64,000 bases of DNA from Merdibacter sp965119685 (GTDB lineage: Bacteria > Bacillota_I > Bacilli_A > Erysipelotrichales > Erysipelotrichaceae): NCBI GenBank assembly GCA_965119685.1, contig OZ221971.1, forward strand, positions 1,860,001 to 1,924,000, in the 5' to 3' direction. The position numbers and the translations under genes are program-made. The notes beneath the pieces are model-generated. The model made no database searches. It was not told the DNA's origin and saw nothing but the letters and a program-made list of their open reading frames with translations. This document shows, in pieces, positions 44,107 through 52,587 of the stretch. The stretch's first letter is position 1; every line of letters begins with the position of its first letter.

Positions 44107-44866
44107 GGAACACACCGCCCATCGCCAGCTTTCTTTGCGCTATGGAGATGCGCTCCGCCATCTGATCGCTGCTCATATCACCGCGGTAGATCTGGTCATA
44201 CACCCTGCCATCCTTGATGAACATCACCCGTTTTGCGCGGCTGGCGGCAGCTGCGGAATGAGTGACCATGATGATCGTCTGCCCTCTCTTGTTGATACTT
44301 GCAAAGACGTCGAGCAGATCGTCGCTCGATTTGGAGTCGAGCGCGCCGGTAGGCTCATCGGCAAGTATCAGCGAGGGATTGGTGATGATGGCACGGGCGA
44401 TCGCCGCCCGCTGTTTTTGTCCGCCGCTCACCTCATAAGGATATTTCGCCAGCAGATCGCTGATGCCCAGATCGTTTGCGATCGGTTGTAAGCGCACTTT
44501 CATCTCGTCATACTTCATCCCTGAAAGGACAAGGGGCAAAAAGATGTTGTCTCTTAAGGAAAAGCTGTCAAGCAGGTTGAAATCCTGAAAGACAAAGCCC
44601 AGCCGGCGGCGGCGAAAGGCGGCCATGGAACGCTCGGGAATGGTGGTGATGTTCTTGCCCTCGAGCAGCACCTCTCCCTGTGTCGGTTTATCCAATGCCG
44701 CCAAGATATTGAGCAAGGTCGTTTTACCGGAACCGCTCTCTCCCATGATCGCGACATACTCCCCCTCCTCCACAAGGAAGCTGACATCCTTGAGCGCCGT
44801 CACCCGCGCAGCGCCAAAGCGTGTCGTATATACTTTTTTCAAATGATTGACTTCTAACAGTGCCAT
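44099..44866 (-). CDS. ABC transporter ATP-binding protein, BceA/LolD-like
   Basis: 255 residues. Walker A MGESGSGKTTLLNIL, Q-loop FVFQDFNLLDSF, signature EVSGGQKQRAAIARAI, Walker B LILADEPTGALDSKSS and H-loop ITHS-equivalent MVTHSAAAAS. Domain order and the LDEPTGALDSKS sequence place it in the MacB/BceA group that works with FtsX-type permeases. It is first in the operon with the permease. GGAGG before ATG. Confidence 0.95.
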   Translation of the reverse strand: MALLEVNHLKKVYTTRFGAARVTALKDVSFLVEEGEYVAIMGESGSGKTTLLNILAALDKPTQGEVLLEGKNITTIPERSMAAFRRRRLGFVFQDFNLLDSFSLRDNIFLPLVLSGMKYDEMKVRLQPIANDLGISDLLAKYPYEVSGGQKQRAAIARAIITNPSLILADEPTGALDSKSSDDLLDVFASINKRGQTIIMVTHSAAAASRAKRVMFIKDGRVYDQIYRGDMSSDQMAERISIAQRKLAMGGVFHE

Positions 44867-44933
44867 ATGTTCATTCCTCCTATATCTGACACTTTCAGTA
44901 TAGAAGGATACAGCTTACCGAGCCATCGAATTT

Positions 44934-44951
44934 CCTTACATCGCGGTAAGG
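44934..44951. promoter_or_regulatory. inverted repeat upstream of the BceAB-like operon
   Basis: CCTTAC-atcgcg-GTAAGG, perfect six-base arms about 70 bases upstream of the ATPase start. TATACT on the minus strand at about 44900 may be the -10, with no good -35, so activation by a response regulator is possible. Assignment is inference. Confidence 0.4.
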
Positions 44952-45049
44952 TGCAAACAAGTGCACATCCTGTGTTTCACTGTCTCGCCTCTCTTAATAA
45001 AAAAGACGCATGTATTTCTCCTTTGCCAAGAACGCTGTCCTCCCGCCTT

Positions 45050-45084
45050 TTCTAAAACAGCGAAGAGGCAGCTCTCGCTGCCTC
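45050..45084 (-). terminator. terminator of the GntR/ABC operon
   Basis: GAGGCAGC-tctc-GCTGCCTC is a perfect stem immediately after the stop codon at 45088; the minus strand then runs TTCGCTGTTTTAG. Confidence 0.75.
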
Positions 45085-45087
45085 ACT

Positions 45088-45747
45088 TCAAAATTCTTTC
45101 TTTTTCATAAAATGCATGCTGAGACGATAAGACAGCGCCGCCAGCAGCGCACACAGGGCGAGAAGCGCCAAGATCAGCCACGGCAGCGGCAACGGCAGCA
45201 TCCACTGTGTTAACTTCCACTCTATGCCTGCCTGCGCCGCCATACTCATGACGCCCCCGACAGCGGCGAACAGAATCAGGAGGATAAGGATGACGGCCAC
45301 CCTTGCCTTATCAGCGCCAAAACGCACATAGATCGGCAGCATGAGAGAAGCTAACATCCACATATACGGCAGCATCATCAGCGAGAGAAGCATTTCCCCT
45401 TCGCTGAGGGCTTCGCTCCCCAACAGCGCTTTGACAAAAGCGAGAACCATTGCAACAAGCCAAAAGGCGAGACTGACGCCAAAGGTAAACACATATTTTT
45501 CTCGGATATACACTCGTCTGCTGATGGGCAGCGTAAACAGAAAGGCAAAGCCGTTGTCATATTCGTCATAGCTCAGCGTTCCCACGGCTACCACGGAGCC
45601 TAAAAAGCCGAGAAAACCCGACAGGAAGACGCCGGAATCAAACATGGAAGCGCCGCTCACACTCAAAAAAATCCACACCGCAAACAAAATCAGCAGCTGT
45701 TTCTGTTCCTTCAGCAAACAAAAATCCTTACAGAGCAATCCTCTCAT
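45088..45747 (-). CDS. ABC-2 type transporter permease
   Basis: 219 residues with six hydrophobic segments: LLILFAVWIFLSVSGASMF, GFLGSVVAVGTLSYDEYDNG (an ABC2_membrane motif), FGVSLAFWLVAMVLAFV and others, ending in a charged tail MHFMKKKEF. It should be the membrane part of the transporter whose ATPase gene lies just upstream with a four-base overlap. Substrate unknown. It is the third gene of the operon gntR - ATPase - permease. Confidence 0.85.
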   Translation of the reverse strand: MRGLLCKDFCLLKEQKQLLILFAVWIFLSVSGASMFDSGVFLSGFLGFLGSVVAVGTLSYDEYDNGFAFLFTLPISRRVYIREKYVFTFGVSLAFWLVAMVLAFVKALLGSEALSEGEMLLSLMMLPYMWMLASLMLPIYVRFGADKARVAVILILLILFAAVGGVMSMAAQAGIEWKLTQWMLPLPLPWLILALLALCALLAALSYRLSMHFMKKKEF

Positions 45748-46592
45748 AAACGCTCACCTCGAATCATCATCGTCATGACTTGATCAATCGACCCCTTTTC
45801 GATCACCAGACCGGGATAGTTCTCCATATAATACTGGCGCTCCCTGCACAGGCAGGCGATATGACTGTGTTCCTTTTTCACCCGCAGCAAATACCGGCGA
45901 TCCAACGCCGCATACTGCTGCTCACTCGCCTTAATCACCCCATACGCATCTAACAGCGTATCCGTCTCCTCATGCAAAACGATCTGTCCGCGATCGATCA
46001 TATACACATCGTCGCACAGGGATTCCAAATCTGAGGAAATGTGCGAGCTGATCAGGATGGAACGCTCCTCATCCTCCTCCATGTATTCCCTCAGCAGCGT
46101 CAGCAGCTCGTCTCTGGCTAGCACATCCAAGCCGGCCGTCGGCTCATCGAGCACCAACAGCCGCGCTCCGTGGGTCAACGCACAGATCATCTTCAGCTTC
46201 GCCCGCATACCGGTGGAAAACGTTTTGATCTTTTGGCGCATCGGCAGCTGCATCCGCTCACACAGCGAGAGAAAGTGCTGCCGGTCAAAAGCGGGATACA
46301 TCCTTTTTAAAATACGGTAAACATCATTGACAGTAAAATACCCGCTGAAGCCGGAATCGGCCAACACTACGCCGATCTGCTGCAGCTGCGCCGGAGTGGG
46401 CTGTTGGATGCGCTCATGAAACAGCTCAATCTCTCCTTCATAGGAAATCAAACCCAGTGCCGCTTTAAACAGTGTACTCTTGCCGGCGCCGTTCGCTCCG
46501 ATCAAAGCGGTGATACATCCGGGCTGTAAAGTCAAAGAACAGTGCAGCTGAAACTGCGCATAACGCTTTTCTATATTTTTCAGTGTTAACAT
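45744..46592 (-). CDS. ABC transporter ATP-binding protein (YtrB-like)
   Basis: About 282 residues from ATG 46592 (MLTLKNIEKRYAQFQLHCSL). Walker A GANGAGKSTLFKAALG, the LGL-containing signature replaced by KTFSTGMRAKLKM, and Walker B LLVLDEPTAGLDVLAR. The 284-residue length with a C-terminal extension is like Bacillus YtrB. The start has GGAGG seven bases upstream and overlaps the preceding regulator's stop. With the downstream ABC-2 permease it forms an exporter, by analogy controlled by wall stress. Confidence 0.9.
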   Translation of the reverse strand: MLTLKNIEKRYAQFQLHCSLTLQPGCITALIGANGAGKSTLFKAALGLISYEGEIELFHERIQQPTPAQLQQIGVVLADSGFSGYFTVNDVYRILKRMYPAFDRQHFLSLCERMQLPMRQKIKTFSTGMRAKLKMICALTHGARLLVLDEPTAGLDVLARDELLTLLREYMEEDEERSILISSHISSDLESLCDDVYMIDRGQIVLHEETDTLLDAYGVIKASEQQYAALDRRYLLRVKKEHSHIACLCRERQYYMENYPGLVIEKGSIDQVMTMMIRGERL

Positions 46593-46594
46593 CG

Positions 46595-46972
46595 TCAATC
46601 CTCCAAAAGCAAAGTAAACATCTGCTTTAGCTCCTCATTGGACAGCGCACAGCTTCTGCCTTTTCGGATGGCCATTTCCAAATCCGCTTCCACTTCCCTG
46701 CGGCGCTCCTCTAACACCTTGGTGCTGTCGATGGCATTGACGAAAGTACCTTTCCCGTGCACGGAGATCGTCAACCCCTCTTCCTCTAAGGCGTCATAAG
46801 CTTTCTTTACCGTCAGAGCGCTGATTTTCAGCTCCTTTGCCAATGAGCGAACAGAGGGCAGCAATTCATCGGGCGTCAATTCACCCTTTACGATCATTGC
46901 TTTGATTTGTTCCACCAGCTGCTCGTAGATCGGCACCATGGAAGAACTGTTGATGATCAGCTTCACATGCAT
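46595..46972 (-). CDS. GntR-family transcriptional regulator, YtrA subfamily
   Basis: 125 residues, the short YtrA type without a large ligand domain. The winged helix covers residues 8-75: SSMVPIYEQLVEQIKAMIVK, LPSVRSLAKELKISALTVKK, and AYDALEEEGLTISVHGKGTF. A short helical dimer tail follows. Such repressors control an ABC exporter in the same operon. The gene is first of gntR - ATPase - permease and has a perfect palindromic operator over its own promoter. Confidence 0.93.
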   Translation of the reverse strand: MHVKLIINSSSMVPIYEQLVEQIKAMIVKGELTPDELLPSVRSLAKELKISALTVKKAYDALEEEGLTISVHGKGTFVNAIDSTKVLEERRREVEADLEMAIRKGRSCALSNEELKQMFTLLLED

Positions 46973-46992
46973 CCTCCTCTCTGTTCACAAAC

Positions 46993-47036
46993 AGTATATA
47001 ACAGTGTATAACACTTGTCAACTGTTATACACTGTT
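46993..47036 (-). promoter_or_regulatory. promoter and operator of the GntR/ABC operon
   Basis: Minus strand: TTGACA (47016-47021), 17 bases, TATACT (46993-46998). Over it lies a perfect inverted repeat, AACAGTGTATAACA (47000-47013) and TGTTATACACTGTT (47023-47036), with a nine-base spacer. Binding would cover the -35 and spacer, so it suits autorepression. Confidence 0.88.
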
Positions 47037-47118
47037 TACCAGCCATTTCCTTTTCCGGTGAAACCGCTTTTGATCGCATATTTACTAACAAACGTTTTCT
47101 ATAAATGCGGTGGATAAT

Positions 47119-47150
47119 GAAAAAGCGAACGGGTCTTCACCGCATTCGCT
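47119..47150 (-). terminator. terminator of the purF-like gene
   Basis: GCGAA..GGT-cttc-ACC...TTCGC stem, followed on the minus strand by TTTTTCATT. It lies eight bases after the stop codon at 47158. Confidence 0.7.
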
Positions 47151-47157
47151 GTATTTC

Positions 47158-48579
47158 TCATTGCTCTTCGCCGTCAAAGCAGTAGGTGCACAGCTTGCAC
47201 TTCGGCAAACCGATGGACTCCACCATATCGTCCAAGCGATGATAGCGCAGTGTCGTGAAATTGGAACGCTTGCGAATCTCTTCGCACATGCGCTGATAAC
47301 GCTCGCTGTTAGGATCGGCATACTCCTTTAAGATCTCCTGTGTGATCTCATTTCCTTCCTCCAGCTCTGCAATGATCCGCCGGGTGATCAGATCCATCTC
47401 CGAGCTGGACCGAGAGAAGTTCAAATATTTGCAGCCAAAGAGAATCGGCGGACAGGCCGGACGCACATGCACTTCCTTTGCCCCGGAGTCATAGAGAAAC
47501 TGCGTCGTCTCTCCTAACTGCGTACCGCGCACGATCGAGTCGTCGATCAAAAGCAGGCTTTTGTCCTCAATCAGCTCTTGTACTGGAATCAGTTTCATCT
47601 TGGCGATCATATTGCGCTGTTTCTGGCTGGTCGGCATAAAGGAACGCGGCCATGTCGGCGTATATTTGATGAAAGGACGGGAAAACGGAATCTTGGAACG
47701 GTTGGAATAGCCCACCGCATGGGCCGTACCGGAATCCGGTACCCCGGCAACGCTGTCGATATGAATATCCTCACGTTCATCATGCTGCGCCAGAAGATCG
47801 CCGCAGCGATTGCGCATGCACTCGACATTGACTCCCTCATAGGTGGATGTCGGGTAACCGTAATATACCCACAGGAAAGAACAGATGCGCATCTCCTCCT
47901 GTGCTCCTTTGACCACCTCTACCCATTGCGGGGTGATGAAGTCGATCTCCGCAGGGCCTAAATCCTTATAATGATGATACCCCAGATTCAAAAAGGCACT
48001 GCTCTCAAAGGTGATGCAATAGCCGTCGTCCTTTTCGCCGATGATGACCGGCGTGCGTCCCAGCTTATCGCGGGCGGCGTAGATGCCCTCCTTCGTCATG
48101 ATCAAAATGCTCATGGAGCCTTCCACCATCTCCTGTACATAGGAGATACCCTCGACGATGCTTTGCTTGTGGTTGATTAACGCCGCCACCAGCTCCGTCG
48201 GGTTGATCTCTCCGCTGCTCATCTCCAAAAAGTGGGAGGTTCCCTTATTAAAGCAAAGTGCCTTTAACGACTCCATATTGTTGATACGGCCGACGGTCGT
48301 AATCGCAAAGGAGCCTAAATGCGAATTGACTAACAGCGGCTGCGCCTCGTTATCGGAAATGCAGCCGATGCCCAGATTTCCCTGAAATTCCTCGATATCC
48401 CGCTCAAACTTCGTACGAAACGGGGAATTTTGGATGTTGTGAATCGCCCGATTGAAGCCTGTCTTCCCATGAACCGTCATTCCCGCCCGGCGCGTTCCCA
48501 GATGGGAATGATAATCCACGCCGAAAAACAGGTCCAGCACGCAATCCCGCTTGCTTGCTACACCAAAAAAACCACTCAT
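47158..48579 (-). CDS. amidophosphoribosyltransferase-like protein (PurF family)
   Basis: About 473 residues from ATG 48579 (MSGFFGVASKRDCVLDLFFG). The N-terminal half has the Ntn glutaminase fold with YHSHLGTRRAGMT; the C-terminal half is a phosphoribosyltransferase with the PRPP loop LLIDDSIVRGTQLG and preceding SGTAHAVGYSN. PurF normally begins with a mature N-terminal catalytic Cys; with this start there is none, and the only nearby Cys is residue 13. GGAGG sits eight bases before this ATG. An ATG at 48594 would place MEEEC upstream but has no ribosome binding site. C-terminal CKLCTYC recalls the iron-sulfur ligands of Bacillus PurF. It lies far from purA-purC-purB. Confidence 0.8.
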   Translation of the reverse strand: MSGFFGVASKRDCVLDLFFGVDYHSHLGTRRAGMTVHGKTGFNRAIHNIQNSPFRTKFERDIEEFQGNLGIGCISDNEAQPLLVNSHLGSFAITTVGRINNMESLKALCFNKGTSHFLEMSSGEINPTELVAALINHKQSIVEGISYVQEMVEGSMSILIMTKEGIYAARDKLGRTPVIIGEKDDGYCITFESSAFLNLGYHHYKDLGPAEIDFITPQWVEVVKGAQEEMRICSFLWVYYGYPTSTYEGVNVECMRNRCGDLLAQHDEREDIHIDSVAGVPDSGTAHAVGYSNRSKIPFSRPFIKYTPTWPRSFMPTSQKQRNMIAKMKLIPVQELIEDKSLLLIDDSIVRGTQLGETTQFLYDSGAKEVHVRPACPPILFGCKYLNFSRSSSEMDLITRRIIAELEEGNEITQEILKEYADPNSERYQRMCEEIRKRSNFTTLRYHRLDDMVESIGLPKCKLCTYCFDGEEQ

Positions 48580-49267
48580 ACACTCTTCCTCCATTCATTG
48601 CCGATTGGCGGATACATCCGCTGACCATGGCCGAAAAACAAAAACAGAATCAGTGAAGCTTCTGATTCTATCATCGTTTTCCCTGACACACGCCCGCCGA
48701 TACCGACAAACTGTCCATCCTCATGAACAGCTTTATTGTAACACAAAACCGTCTTTTTGCTACATATACTTTCTTTTTTCTCCATCGCGATATGTGAAGC
48801 CAGCCATCGCTGACGACATTTTCCTTCATGTTTGCCGCTATCGATCTCTAAAAACCGACTCAAAAACCTCCCTTGATGAACTTCTCGCCCTGCATTTGAA
48901 GTCCGTATGTTCCATATCTCGGCGGCATGTTCTTTCGCCGCGCCGATTCAAATCCCGCGCTCTTACTACACATAGCAAAAACAGCGAGATCTTTGATCTT
49001 TCTATCTGTTTTTCGCTTATGAAACTTTGAGATCTAACAGGCACCAAGGAAAGATGGGAAATGCGATTGGTATTCCAACAACCTCTGTTCTTTGCATTTA
49101 CAGACATACAGAAGTGAGACCTTTCAAAGAGTAAGGATGTTGCTTTTTCATGCTTGGAAACAAACTTTGAAGATAGGCGTCATTTTCATTGTCTATAAAG
49201 CCCTTTATATGATTTTGTACCACCCGGACAAACAAACGCACAGCCTTTGCCATGCGTCCTCTTTTTC
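48580..49267. other. intergenic region holding a family 2 repeat
   Basis: About 690 bases between the purF-like gene and tag. Contains family 2 copy b (49009-49118); the rest is AT-rich without a supported gene. The purF-like promoter should lie near 48600-48750 but was not resolved. Confidence 0.5.
49009..49118 (+). repeat. coding-like repeat, family 2 copy b
   Basis: About 110 bp. In one frame it reads KDGKCDWYSNNLCSL, then LQTYRSE, very like the frames of copies a and c. An in-frame stop just before RKDGKC shows the copy is not an intact gene. Confidence 0.6.
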
Positions 49268-49840
49268 TCACCCTTCATCTGTTGTCGCCCGCTGATTCCC
49301 GCAATACAAAAAGCAGTCCTCCTCATGCGAATTGATGCGGCCGATCGCCTGCAAATAAGCGTAAAGAATCGTACTGCCCACAAACCGCATCCCACGTGCG
49401 CGCAGATCCGCCGCTAACGCATCGGAGATCTCATTTGTCGTCTTTCCCCTCTCACAGCGAATCTCATCGCCGCAAAATGTGCGCAGATACGCCTGAAAGC
49501 TGCCATAGCTGCGCTGAATCTCCCGAAAAATCCGCGCATTGCGGATACTGGCTTCAATCTTGCGGCGGTTGCGGATGATCGCGGCATCCTCCATCAGCGC
49601 GCCAATCTTCTCTTCGCCATAGCCACAAACCCTCTCCAGATCAAAATCATCGTACGCTTTGCGAAAGGCTTCCCGCTTGTTTAACACGCACTCCCATGAG
49701 AGACCCGCCTGAAAGGATTCCAGCACCAGCAGTTCAAACAGGGTGCGCTCATCCTCACAGTAGACGCCCCACTCCTCATCGTGATAGCGCACATAAAGCG
49801 GGTTATGCACATTGCACCAGCCGCAGCGTTTGACGCTCAT
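49268..49840 (-). CDS. tag: DNA-3-methyladenine glycosylase I
   Basis: 190 residues. The start CGWCNVHNPLYVRYHDEEWG holds the zinc ligands (Cys6 and later His) and the Tag signature WG. SFQAGLSWECVLNKREAF and the C-terminal GSTILYAYLQAIGRINSHEE with its late Cys and His ligands follow. It excises 3-methyladenine from alkylated DNA. It overlaps the ogt stop by four bases (ATGA), so the pair is an alkylation-repair operon. RBS GAGGAAG before ATG. Confidence 0.95.
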   Translation of the reverse strand: MSVKRCGWCNVHNPLYVRYHDEEWGVYCEDERTLFELLVLESFQAGLSWECVLNKREAFRKAYDDFDLERVCGYGEEKIGALMEDAAIIRNRRKIEASIRNARIFREIQRSYGSFQAYLRTFCGDEIRCERGKTTNEISDALAADLRARGMRFVGSTILYAYLQAIGRINSHEEDCFLYCGNQRATTDEG

Positions 49841-50370
49841 AGCGCGCTTCCTCGCTTTGGTATGGTAAACTTGCGCAGATCCTGCCCTTCTAACGCCAGC
49901 AGTTTTCGCTTGTTTTCAATACCTCCGCCATAGCCTGTCAAAGAACCGTTTGTGCCGACGACCCGATGACAGGGAACGATGATGCAGATCGGATTCCAGC
50001 CAACCGCGCCGCCGACCGCCTGCGCCGACATCCGCTCCATTTGATTTTGCTTAGCGATCTCACGTGCAATCGCCTGATAAGTCGTCACCTCACCATAAGG
50101 AATCTTCATCATACACGCGACCACCTGTGAACGAAACGGCGTCAGCCCCTCCATGCGGTAAGGTATGGAAAAATCCGGTTCTCTGCCGCTGAAATAGATG
50201 TCCAGCCACGCCCGCGTTCGCTCAAAAATCGCCAAATCCATCTGTGTGTACTCCTGACGATGCTTCTTGCTGTCTCTGGAACCCTCAAACCACAATCCGG
50301 TCAGATACGTACCATCGCTGCGCAGATAGATCGTCCCTAAAGGAGAATCATACGTATCGCGAGCATTCAT
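49837..50370 (-). CDS. ogt: methylated-DNA-[protein]-cysteine S-methyltransferase
   Basis: 177 residues. N-terminal ribonuclease-like domain (YDSPLGTIYLRSDG), C-terminal helix-turn-helix domain with FRSQVVACMMKIPYGEVTTY, the recognition helix AVGGAVGWNP and the active-site segment ICIIVPCHRVVGTNG. The Cys in PCHRV takes the alkyl group from O6-alkylguanine irreversibly. First gene of the ogt-tag operon. AAGGAGGG before ATG. Confidence 0.97.
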   Translation of the reverse strand: MNARDTYDSPLGTIYLRSDGTYLTGLWFEGSRDSKKHRQEYTQMDLAIFERTRAWLDIYFSGREPDFSIPYRMEGLTPFRSQVVACMMKIPYGEVTTYQAIAREIAKQNQMERMSAQAVGGAVGWNPICIIVPCHRVVGTNGSLTGYGGGIENKRKLLALEGQDLRKFTIPKRGSAL

Positions 50371-50460
50371 GAGCGCTCCCTCCTTTTCACCCTTGTTCTT
50401 CTCCTTTCATTTTACAGGAGAACAACAGAAAAGAAAACTGTCAATTCTTCATGAATCCCG

Positions 50461-50486
50461 TAAAAAAAAGAGGCCTTTCGCCTCTT
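50461..50486 (-). terminator. rho-independent terminator of hsp20
   Basis: AAGAGGC-ctttc-GCCTCTT, with eight T following on the minus strand. It overlaps the last codons of hsp20. Confidence 0.85.
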
Positions 50487-50904
50487 ATTCAATCATGATG
50501 CGCTTCTTCTCTGGCAGCTTGTCGGCCTCCTTAGGGAAGCTGATCTTCAGCTCGCCGTTGTCATAGCTTGCCTTGATGTCCTCCTCCCTGACACCTTCTC
50601 CGACATAAAAGCTTCGCGAGAAGCTGCCGCTGTATCGCTCCTGACGAATCAGATTGCCTTTGTCGTCCTTCTCCTCCTTGCTCGTGTTGCGCGATGCGCT
50701 CACATTCAGATACCCGTTGTTAAGCTCCAGGCGGATGTCTTCTTTCTTGCAGCCCGGCAGCTCCATATCTAACAGATAACTGCCGTCCTTCTCGGTGATG
50801 TCCGTCTTCATCGCCATATCGCTTCGCGATGTGAAGAATGGTGAAGTAAACATATCATCGAATACCGTATCAAACAAATCATTGGTTCTTGGGAAGAATT
50901 TCAT
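50485..50904 (-). CDS. small heat shock protein Hsp20 (alpha-crystallin domain)
   Basis: About 139 residues from ATG 50904 (MKFFPRTNDLFDTVFDDMFT); GGAGG is eight bases upstream and the longer reading to 50937 is not supported. The alpha-crystallin domain covers about 35-130: KTDITEKDGSYLLDMELPGC, EDIRLELNNGYLNVSA, and ASYDNGELKISFPKEA. The C-terminal I-x-I-like MIE ends it. It holds unfolded proteins for later refolding. A near-perfect CIRCE lies upstream, so HrcA should control it, as it controls groESL. Confidence 0.93.
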   Translation of the reverse strand: MKFFPRTNDLFDTVFDDMFTSPFFTSRSDMAMKTDITEKDGSYLLDMELPGCKKEDIRLELNNGYLNVSASRNTSKEEKDDKGNLIRQERYSGSFSRSFYVGEGVREEDIKASYDNGELKISFPKEADKLPEKKRIMIE

Positions 50905-50984
50905 ATCTATCGCCTCCATTGATCTTTCTTCATGCATCTACATGAATGAACTCTTTCCATCGGCCGTTCCCCGATTACACTTTT

Positions 50985-51026
50985 ATTATATCCTACTTTT
51001 TAGCACTGTAAACAGGAGAGTGCTAA
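50985..51026 (-). promoter_or_regulatory. hsp20 promoter with CIRCE (HrcA operator)
   Basis: CIRCE at 51000-51026: TTAGCACTG, nine bases, GAGTGCTAA, one mismatch to the consensus. Minus-strand TTTACA (51007-51012), 16 bases, TATAAT (50985-50990). The operator covers the -35 and spacer. Confidence 0.92.
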
Positions 51027-51291
51027 AAATGGACAGTTCCTTAGATTTGTCTAAATGTTTCTTTGATTTTCACTCGTTCCTCATAATGGAAAGAAGCTCT
51101 CTCACGCACTACCTGCCATCTGCGCCGGAGTTCTCACAAAGGGGAATCCTAAAGGGAGTAATGTTTAAAACTTCCCAAATCGCTCCATCCTGTGGGGAGC
51201 ATCTATACAGATGAGATGCCATGGTGAACATCCAAACAGTCGATACAGCATCCGCTATGCCAAGACAAACACTCATAGATGCCGGGAACTC

Positions 51292-52431
51292 TCATCGGGA
51301 GTCGCTTCCATGTGTGCGCAGGAAGACAGATTTCGTCTGTGTCCAAAGAAATCCGATCACATCCAATAAAAATTTACGCTCCTGCGCACTCATCGCGCCT
51401 AGCTCGCGAATACCGTTGACTCCCTGCCGCCAGCCCATAGAAGTGAAATCCGTAATCTGGCGAATCTCCAAACGATCCAGCACGTGAAAGATCAGATCGA
51501 TATACTCCTTGCGCTTGTCATCCGCTTTACTCATCAGCATATCCTCAATCACCTGCTGAATGCGATCGCTCTCCTCACTCCACGCCTGTACGCTGACAAA
51601 GCCTTCCGCTTCTACGCTCCAATGAAAGGCGTCGTGCTGGGAAAGACCGCTCTCCCTTGCGTCAACCACCGTCACCTGCTCACGATGCGCTAACAAACGC
51701 CCGATGATCGTATCCTTGGGAACATAGGTGTGTATCCGATCGAGAATTGCCGAACAGTCGTAACGCTCATAAAAGGACGGGCGAAAACCGGGGCCGTCAA
51801 AATTATAAACCCCGGTAATATCCGGCTGCATCGTCCGCTCGCGAATGGCCGCATACATCGCCAGATTGCCGCCCTTGGAATGACCGCCCAGATACAGCGG
51901 CGCACGTCGGCGTGCGCGGCGTTTGAACACCCCCTTGCGCACATAACAGCGCTCGTACATCTCCCGGGCATACTTCCACGCCAGATTCTGAGAGGGCACC
52001 TCGTCGAGATATGTCATCTTCATATCCTCTTTCCAGCCGACGATGCTGCTGTCCGTTCCGCGAAAGGCGATGAACAGCGTACCGTCCGCCAGCTGCAATG
52101 TCACCGCCGCAAACTGAATTTCCTGTGCTTCATCGAACACGCTTTGATAGCGCAGCAGCTTGACCTGACGATAGCGCTCGCAGTCGGCTAACAGCGACAC
52201 GAGATGAGGAATGCGCAGAGAATACGCGTATTCCAGCGAAAAATCTACACCGGCATTCTCTTGAAAAAACCGCCGGCAGGCCTGTGGCAGCAGTTCCTCC
52301 TCTTCTGCGATGCCCTTCCAGTTCACATAAGCGAGCTCACAGAAGATCAAAGCGTCGATCTCACAAAAGCCGCGCTCGGCAAACGTAATATCCCTGCGCA
52401 GCGTGATATAATCCATCATGTCCAGCATCAT
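51292..52431 (-). CDS. lipase-like alpha/beta hydrolase (DUF2974 type)
   Basis: 379 residues. It opens with the DUF2974 signature MMDYITLRRDITFAERGFCE, then FIAFRGTDSSIVGWKEDMKM and the nucleophile elbow LYLGGHSKGGNLAMY (Ser in GHSKGG). A YNFDGPGF segment follows. The catalytic Asp and His are probably in the 230-280 region (VVDARESGLSQHDAFHW), as in the family, but this is not certain. No signal peptide, so likely cytoplasmic or loosely exported. Substrate unknown. Start ATG 52431 has AGGAAGTG upstream. Confidence 0.85.
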   Translation of the reverse strand: MMLDMMDYITLRRDITFAERGFCEIDALIFCELAYVNWKGIAEEEELLPQACRRFFQENAGVDFSLEYAYSLRIPHLVSLLADCERYRQVKLLRYQSVFDEAQEIQFAAVTLQLADGTLFIAFRGTDSSIVGWKEDMKMTYLDEVPSQNLAWKYAREMYERCYVRKGVFKRRARRRAPLYLGGHSKGGNLAMYAAIRERTMQPDITGVYNFDGPGFRPSFYERYDCSAILDRIHTYVPKDTIIGRLLAHREQVTVVDARESGLSQHDAFHWSVEAEGFVSVQAWSEESDRIQQVIEDMLMSKADDKRKEYIDLIFHVLDRLEIRQITDFTSMGWRQGVNGIRELGAMSAQERKFLLDVIGFLWTQTKSVFLRTHGSDSR

Positions 52432-52587
52432 CGTTCACTTCCTTACCGTTATCAGTATAGCATTGTGCTTCCCCATCGTAAATGACAAAAGCCGCGCCCC
52501 TCTTTTCGTAAGCGCTTTCGGCTGTCTATTCATGAAAGAGTGTGTTACAATAAATATAGATTAAAACGATGGGAAAGGAGTGTGTCT

